Part shown: positions 60,177 through 64,000 of the stretch, piece after piece
Numbering within the stretch: the first letter of the stretch is position 1
Layout: every line of letters starts with the position of its first letter
Assembly (NCBI GenBank): GCA_049515135.1
Contig: JBEKUJ010000014.1
Span: forward strand, 62,001 to 126,000
From: Fen-1364 sp049515135
GTDB taxonomy: Bacteria; Spirochaetota; Spirochaetia; SZUA-6; Fen-1364
Direction: 5' to 3'
DNA length: 64,000 nt
Notes under the pieces: generated by a model
Told to the model about the DNA's origin: nothing
Seen by the model: only the letters and a program-made list of their open reading frames with translations
Databases searched by the model: none
Position numbers and translations under genes: made by a program

Positions 60177-60208
60177 CGAAAACAATCGAAAATAAATACA
60201 AACGAAAA
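60177..60208. promoter_or_regulatory. CGAAAA direct repeats, candidate DeoR-family operator
   Basis: Three CGAAAA motifs start at 60177, 60187 and 60203, in an unusually A-rich stretch between the divergent operons. DeoR-family regulators often bind repeated CGAAA/TTTCG elements. The nearby deoR gene is broken, so a paralogue may now use them. Confidence 0.45.
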
Positions 60209-60233
60209 ATTTTACTATTTTTTCCGATTCATT

Positions 60234-60262
60234 TTGACAGCTTAAATCCTCTATGGTAGGAT
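60234..60262 (+). promoter_or_regulatory. predicted promoter of deoR-isomerase-kinase operon
   Basis: TTGACA (60234-60239) and TAGGAT (60257-60262) are 17 bp apart. Transcription would start at about ATG 60268, giving a leaderless first gene. Confidence 0.45.
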
Positions 60263-60267
60263 CGACT

Positions 60268-60938
60268 ATGCTCGCCGAACAAAGAAGACGGAGGATTCTG
60301 GAGCTGATACAGGAAGAGGGGAGCGCCAGGGTCAAGTTCCTGAGCAAGATCTTCGAAGTCTCCGAGCCAACGATACGCCAGGACCTGGAGCGTCTTGAGG
60401 CGGATGATTTCGTCATCAGGAGCCACGGGGGGAGTCCATTATCCTGGACTCAGGCTCAACGGCAACGGAGGTTGCAAGGAATCTCCTTGGAAGGCAGAAC
60501 CTGCGCATCATAACCAACGCCCTCAATATCGCCCTCATCGTGGGCGCAAACCCGACCTTCGAGGTCCTGGTGACGGGCGGCGAGTTCAAGCCCCCCACGT
60601 TGTCGCTGACCGGGGAAAAAGCGGCGTCGTTTTTCTCCCAGATCCATGTCCACAAACTCTTCCTGGCAACGGGAGGGATCTCAGAGAACGACGATCTGAC
60701 GTACCCCGGGCTGAGCGACATACCGGTGAAAAAAGCCATGATCCAGTCGGCGGGAGAGGTGTTTCTCGTCGCCGACTCCACCAAGATCGGCATCCACAGC
60801 TTTGCGTCCCTGGGGGGCATCGAGCAGGTGGACTGGCTGATCATCGATTCCGGCATCACACCTGAGGCGCGCGAAAGATTTGAGCGGCGCGGAGTGAGGG
60901 TGATCATTGCAGACCAAGGAGCTGCAGCCTATGCATGA
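60268..60938 (+). pseudogene. DeoR-family regulator, internally deleted and frameshifted
   Basis: The first 54 codons encode an intact DeoR N-terminal HTH: EQRRRRILELIQEEGSARV, SEPTIRQDLERLE and FVIRSHGG. Directly at a G6 run (60427-60432) the frame changes. The second frame then reads ESIILDSGSTATEVARNLLG and the rest of the sugar-phosphate-sensing domain through TGGISENDDLTYPGLSD and LVADSTKIGIHSF to the stop at 60936-60938. The 35-40 residues that normally link HGG to the DSGST motif are absent, so this is a deletion and not just a one-base slip. The total is about 223 codons against about 255 normally. It is probably non-functional as written, or a misassembly. Confidence 0.75.
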
Positions 60939-62346
60939 GAAGCTGACCTTTGGCGTCCTGGTCGGGACGCGCGCATTCTTCAACCCTGAGCTGGCCCGCG
61001 CGGGAAGGGCCCAGATCCTTGCCAGGCTCACGGCCATGGGGTTTGACGCTGTGGTCCTGCCTGTGGATGCCACCCCGACCGGAGTCGTTGAAACCGTCGA
61101 CGATGCGCAGAAGTGCGCCCGGCTGTTCCGCGAGAACGAGTCGAGAATCGATGGGATCATCGTGACCCTTCCGAACTTCGGGGATGAGATCGGCATCGTC
61201 ACTGCCCTGAAGGAAAGCCGTCTGGAGGTCCCGGTGATTGTCCACGCGTGCGATGACGAGGTGGACAAAGTCGACCTGAAGCACCGCAGGGACGCTTTCT
61301 GCGGAAAGCTCTCGGTGTGCAACAACCTGTACAACTACGGCATTCCCTTCACCAACACCAGCCTTCATACGAGCCCCATTGAAGGGGAATCCTTCGAGTC
61401 GGATCTGGACTACTTTGCCCGGGTTTGCAGGGTGACCAACGGCTTGAGGAAGGCGCGCGTCGGGGCCATTGGGGCGCGTCCTGCACCCTTTCAGACCATG
61501 CGGGTGAGCGAACGGCTCCTCCAGGCCTCGGGGATCACCGTTGTCCCGGTTGACCTCTCGGAGATCATCTTTGCGGCGGAGCGGGTTTCCGACGACGCAA
61601 AGGAGGTAGCGGCCAAGGTTGAAGAGATCCGGGCGTATGGAAAGATCCCATCGCACATACCCGTTCCAAGCGTCGTGAAGAATGCGAAGCTTTCCCTTGT
61701 CATCCGGGATTGGGTGCTCGCAAACAATCTTGATGCGTTCTCCGTGCAGTGCTGGAGCTCCATCCAGCTCAACTACGGATGCGCAACCTGCACCGTCATG
61801 AGCATGATGGGGGAGGAGCTCACACCGGGCGCATGCGAGGTGGACATTGCGGGGGCGATCTCGATGTATGCCCTTGCCCTTGCGGCCGGTACTCCTTCCG
61901 CCCTGCTGGACTGGAACAACAACTACGGGGAAGACCGCGACATGTGCGTGTGCACGCACTGTGGCAACTTTCCCAAGGGGTTCGTGGGCGGGGAGATCGA
62001 GATCTCAGAGCTGGACGTCCTGGGCCAGACCCTCGGACGGGAGCGAAGCTTCGGCGCCATCAAGGGCAAGGTGCGTTCGGGTCCTATGACGTTCTTCCGC
62101 ATGTCAACGGACGACCTTCACGGAAAAGTCCGCGCGTACACCGGCGAGGGCGATTTCACGGATGATCCATTCCCCATGGCCGGCGGTATCGCGGTCTGCA
62201 GGGTGCCGCGCCTCCAGGCGCTCATGGACCACCTGTGCACCAGCGGTTATGAGCACCACACCGCCATGGTGCGCGGCCACCATGCCCGGGCCGTCAACGA
62301 GGCAGTCACCAGGTATCTGAAGTGGGACTGCTATTACCACCGCTGA
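60931..62346 (+). CDS. L-fucose/L-arabinose isomerase-family protein
   Basis: A 471-residue member of the FucI/AraA isomerase superfamily, which interconverts aldoses and ketoses with Mn2+. VLVGTRAFFNPELARAGRA opens it, followed by IVTLPNFGDEIGIVTAL, NALF-like SVQCWSSIQLNYGCATCTVMSMM, and DWNNNYGEDRDMCVCTHCGNFPKGF. The last two carry likely metal and substrate contacts plus several Cys. HHTAMVRGHHARAVNEAV with its His residues ends the protein. ATG 60931 overlaps the DeoR stop by 8 bp and has AAGGAG upstream. The sugar is unknown, and an aldopentose, fucose or apiose are candidates. Confidence 0.87.
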   Translation: MHEKLTFGVLVGTRAFFNPELARAGRAQILARLTAMGFDAVVLPVDATPTGVVETVDDAQKCARLFRENESRIDGIIVTLPNFGDEIGIVTALKESRLEVPVIVHACDDEVDKVDLKHRRDAFCGKLSVCNNLYNYGIPFTNTSLHTSPIEGESFESDLDYFARVCRVTNGLRKARVGAIGARPAPFQTMRVSERLLQASGITVVPVDLSEIIFAAERVSDDAKEVAAKVEEIRAYGKIPSHIPVPSVVKNAKLSLVIRDWVLANNLDAFSVQCWSSIQLNYGCATCTVMSMMGEELTPGACEVDIAGAISMYALALAAGTPSALLDWNNNYGEDRDMCVCTHCGNFPKGFVGGEIEISELDVLGQTLGRERSFGAIKGKVRSGPMTFFRMSTDDLHGKVRAYTGEGDFTDDPFPMAGGIAVCRVPRLQALMDHLCTSGYEHHTAMVRGHHARAVNEAVTRYLKWDCYYHR

Positions 62347-62361
62347 TTCGGGAGGCGCGTC

Positions 62362-63867
62362 ATGCGGGATCCGGACCGGCGGCCTCTCATAATTTCAGTG
62401 GATCAAAGCACGTCGGCAACCAAGGCTTTTGTCCTGGACTCCGCTGCCTCCGTGGCGGCTCACAGCAGCGTCGAGCACAGGCAGTTTTACCCCCAGGCCG
62501 GCTGGGTGGAGCACGACCCAGAGGAGCTGTATGCGAACACCGTCGCCGCAGTGAGGGAGGTTGCACAGACCCTGGGGGCCGACACGGAGAGAGTGCGCGG
62601 CCTTGCCATCACCAATCAGCGCGAGACCGCTGTGGTCTGGGATCGCTCAACGGGAAAGCCGCTGCACAACGCCGTGGTGTGGCAGTGCCAGAGGGGGACC
62701 GACCTGTGCAACCGTCTGAAGCGGGACGGCCATGAAGAGGAGGTCAAGGCAAGGAGCGGTCTGCCACTGGACCCCTATTTCTCAGCCAGCAAGATCCGCT
62801 GGATCCTTGACAACGTCCCCGGCGCCATGCACAACGCGCAGGAAGGCATGCTGGCTTTCGGGACCGTGGATTCCTGGCTGATGTGGAAGCTGACCGGGGG
62901 CCGTGTTCACTCCACCGATCCCACCAACGCTTCCCGCACCATGCTCATGAACCTGGAAACGCTGGACTGGGACGATGCTCTCCTGAGGATCTTCGGTATC
63001 CCCCGGTCCATGGCTCCCCGCATCGCGCTCCCCAACGCCGTCTTCGGGACCACGACCGTTGAGGGCATTTTCGGCGATATTCCCATATCAGGCGTCATGG
63101 GTGACTCGCACGCGTCTCTCTTCGGTCAATGCTGTTACGAGAAAGGGCAGGCCAAGGCAACGTATGGGACCGGCACGTCGATCATGATGAACATCGGGGC
63201 AAAGCCGCTGCGGGCGGGAAGATCGGTGGCAACCTCCGTGGGCTGGGCAGTCGACGGACGCGTGGACTACGTCCTGGAAGGCAACATCCATTCCACCGGA
63301 GACACAATCGCATGGCTGCGCGACGGACTGGGCCTCATTGCCAGCGCGGAGGAGTCCGAGGGGCTTGCCACATCCGTCCCCGACACAAACGGCGTCTACC
63401 TCGTTCCCGCTTTTTCCGGCCTCGGGGCTCCATTCTGGGACAATCAAGCCCGGGCGGCGATTACAGGCATGGCCCGGAACACCACACGCGCCCATGTCGT
63501 GCGCGCCGGGCTTGAAGCCATTGCGTACCAGGTCAACGATCTCGTTGCCGCCATGCAGACGGAAGCAGGGGTGGCGCTGCGGGAGCTGCGGGTGGACGGA
63601 GGCGCCTCCAAGAACCGGTTCCTGATGCAGTTCCAGGCTGACATCCTGGACGTTCCTGTGAAACGTTCCGCGCACGCCGACTCCTCCGCCCTGGGCGCAG
63701 CCATGATGGCGGGCCTGACCCTTGGCGTGTGGAAAAACCTTGACGAGCTGGCCGCGCTGAGAGCCGGCACCACCGAGTTTCGAAGCGCCATGGATCCTGC
63801 CGTCCGGTCCCGGAGGATCTCCGGATGGAAGGACGCTGTCCGGCGCACCCTCAGCGGCGCGCCTTGA
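62362..63867 (+). CDS. FGGY-family carbohydrate kinase (glycerol-kinase-like)
   Basis: A 501-residue FGGY kinase with the same overall blocks as GlpK (AITNQRETAVVWDRSTGKPL, GTVDSWLMWKLTGGRVHSTD, YGTGTSIMMNIG, DGGASKNRFLMQFQADILD). Its phosphate-1 motif is SVDQSTSATKAFVLD rather than the DQGTTSSRA of true glycerol kinases, and the sequence is well diverged from the 3.4-kb glpK. Located 15 bp after a sugar isomerase gene, it more likely phosphorylates a ketose produced by that isomerase. GGGAGGCGCGTC precedes ATG 62362. It converges with a partial minus-strand gene. Confidence 0.87.
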   Translation: MRDPDRRPLIISVDQSTSATKAFVLDSAASVAAHSSVEHRQFYPQAGWVEHDPEELYANTVAAVREVAQTLGADTERVRGLAITNQRETAVVWDRSTGKPLHNAVVWQCQRGTDLCNRLKRDGHEEEVKARSGLPLDPYFSASKIRWILDNVPGAMHNAQEGMLAFGTVDSWLMWKLTGGRVHSTDPTNASRTMLMNLETLDWDDALLRIFGIPRSMAPRIALPNAVFGTTTVEGIFGDIPISGVMGDSHASLFGQCCYEKGQAKATYGTGTSIMMNIGAKPLRAGRSVATSVGWAVDGRVDYVLEGNIHSTGDTIAWLRDGLGLIASAEESEGLATSVPDTNGVYLVPAFSGLGAPFWDNQARAAITGMARNTTRAHVVRAGLEAIAYQVNDLVAAMQTEAGVALRELRVDGGASKNRFLMQFQADILDVPVKRSAHADSSALGAAMMAGLTLGVWKNLDELAALRAGTTEFRSAMDPAVRSRRISGWKDAVRRTLSGAP

Positions 63868-64000
63868 TGAACTTCCGGATGGCCCTGAGCTGGCTTTTGC
63901 CGTCCAGCCCCGCCTCCCGCATGACCATGTCCGCTTGCCCGCTCCCCAGGTAATGACCTTTCTGGAAAGGATGCATCGTGGCCGCCCGGCCCCGTTCGCC
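63851..64000 (-). CDS. 3' end of an unidentified minus-strand gene
   Basis: An open minus-strand frame of 49 codons runs from the window edge to a TGA at 63853-63851, overlapping the kinase 3' end by 17 bp. The translated tail contains MHPFQKGHYLGSGQADMVM and ends SQLRAIRKFIKARR, a basic helical C-terminus. Codon use looks coding-like, but the fragment is too short to identify. Confidence 0.45.
   Translation of the reverse strand, partial: GERGRAATMHPFQKGHYLGSGQADMVMREAGLDGKSQLRAIRKFIKARR

Noticed and set aside
62362..63867. Second glycerol kinase
   Set aside because: The phosphate-1 motif differs from true GlpK and the gene follows a sugar isomerase, so I call it a generic FGGY kinase.

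Overview
The window is GC-rich bacterial DNA (roughly 60% G+C), almost fully coding, with short intergenic gaps and very frequent ATGA/GTGA stop-start overlaps. I see no phage, IS element, CRISPR array or rRNA. Family content suggests a fermentative anaerobe living on plant polysaccharides: intracellular arabinofuranosidases, three sugar ABC importers, two split transketolases, and nickel-pincer (LarA-type) hydroxyacid racemases. A spirochaete (Spirochaetales) is my best guess, based on the long thymidine-kinase-like protein, the EndoQ-UvrD fusion and the general gene style. That placement is inference and no ribosomal marker is present to confirm it.

Region 1 (1-18.9 kb) is mostly housekeeping: a YyaL-type thioredoxin-domain protein, a zinc-dependent phospholipase C-like protein, tRNA-Phe, glycerol kinase, a lipoprotein, an enlarged thymidine-kinase-like protein, a cation P-type ATPase, a PHP/EndoQ-UvrD helicase fusion with a coupled unknown protein, 5-formyl-THF cyclo-ligase, a cysteine-desulfurase-like enzyme with a coupled unknown protein, and two MFS transporters.

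Region 2 (19.0-28.0 kb) is an arabinofuranoside operon. It holds an ABC importer (binding protein and two permeases, no ATPase), GH51 and GH127 arabinofuranosidases, two tandem AraC regulators and a frameshifted cyclase-family gene.

Region 3 (28.0-50.5 kb) is a large catabolic island headed by a GntR/FCD regulator. It encodes a split transketolase, Fe- and Zn-dependent alcohol dehydrogenases, two LarA-like proteins, two SDRs, an Rbs-type ABC importer, a lactonase-like amidohydrolase, a long transaldolase, a UxaE-like epimerase, a TIM-barrel isomerase and glycerate 2-kinase. A GlpA-like/FAD/DUF1667 trio follows on the other strand. GTATAC-containing sites recur at its promoters and resemble the core of uronate-regulator operators. 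My working hypothesis is a transaldolase-based route for ketouronates that ends in glycerate 2-kinase.

Region 4 (50.6-64 kb) is a second sugar system. From a divergent control region, one arm encodes DUF2291, an Rbs-type ABC importer, a second split transketolase, a phosphomannose-isomerase-like cupin and an unknown protein. The other arm encodes a damaged DeoR regulator, a FucI/AraA-type isomerase and an FGGY kinase. The isomerase-kinase-transketolase set resembles the described D-apiose route, but the substrate is not established.
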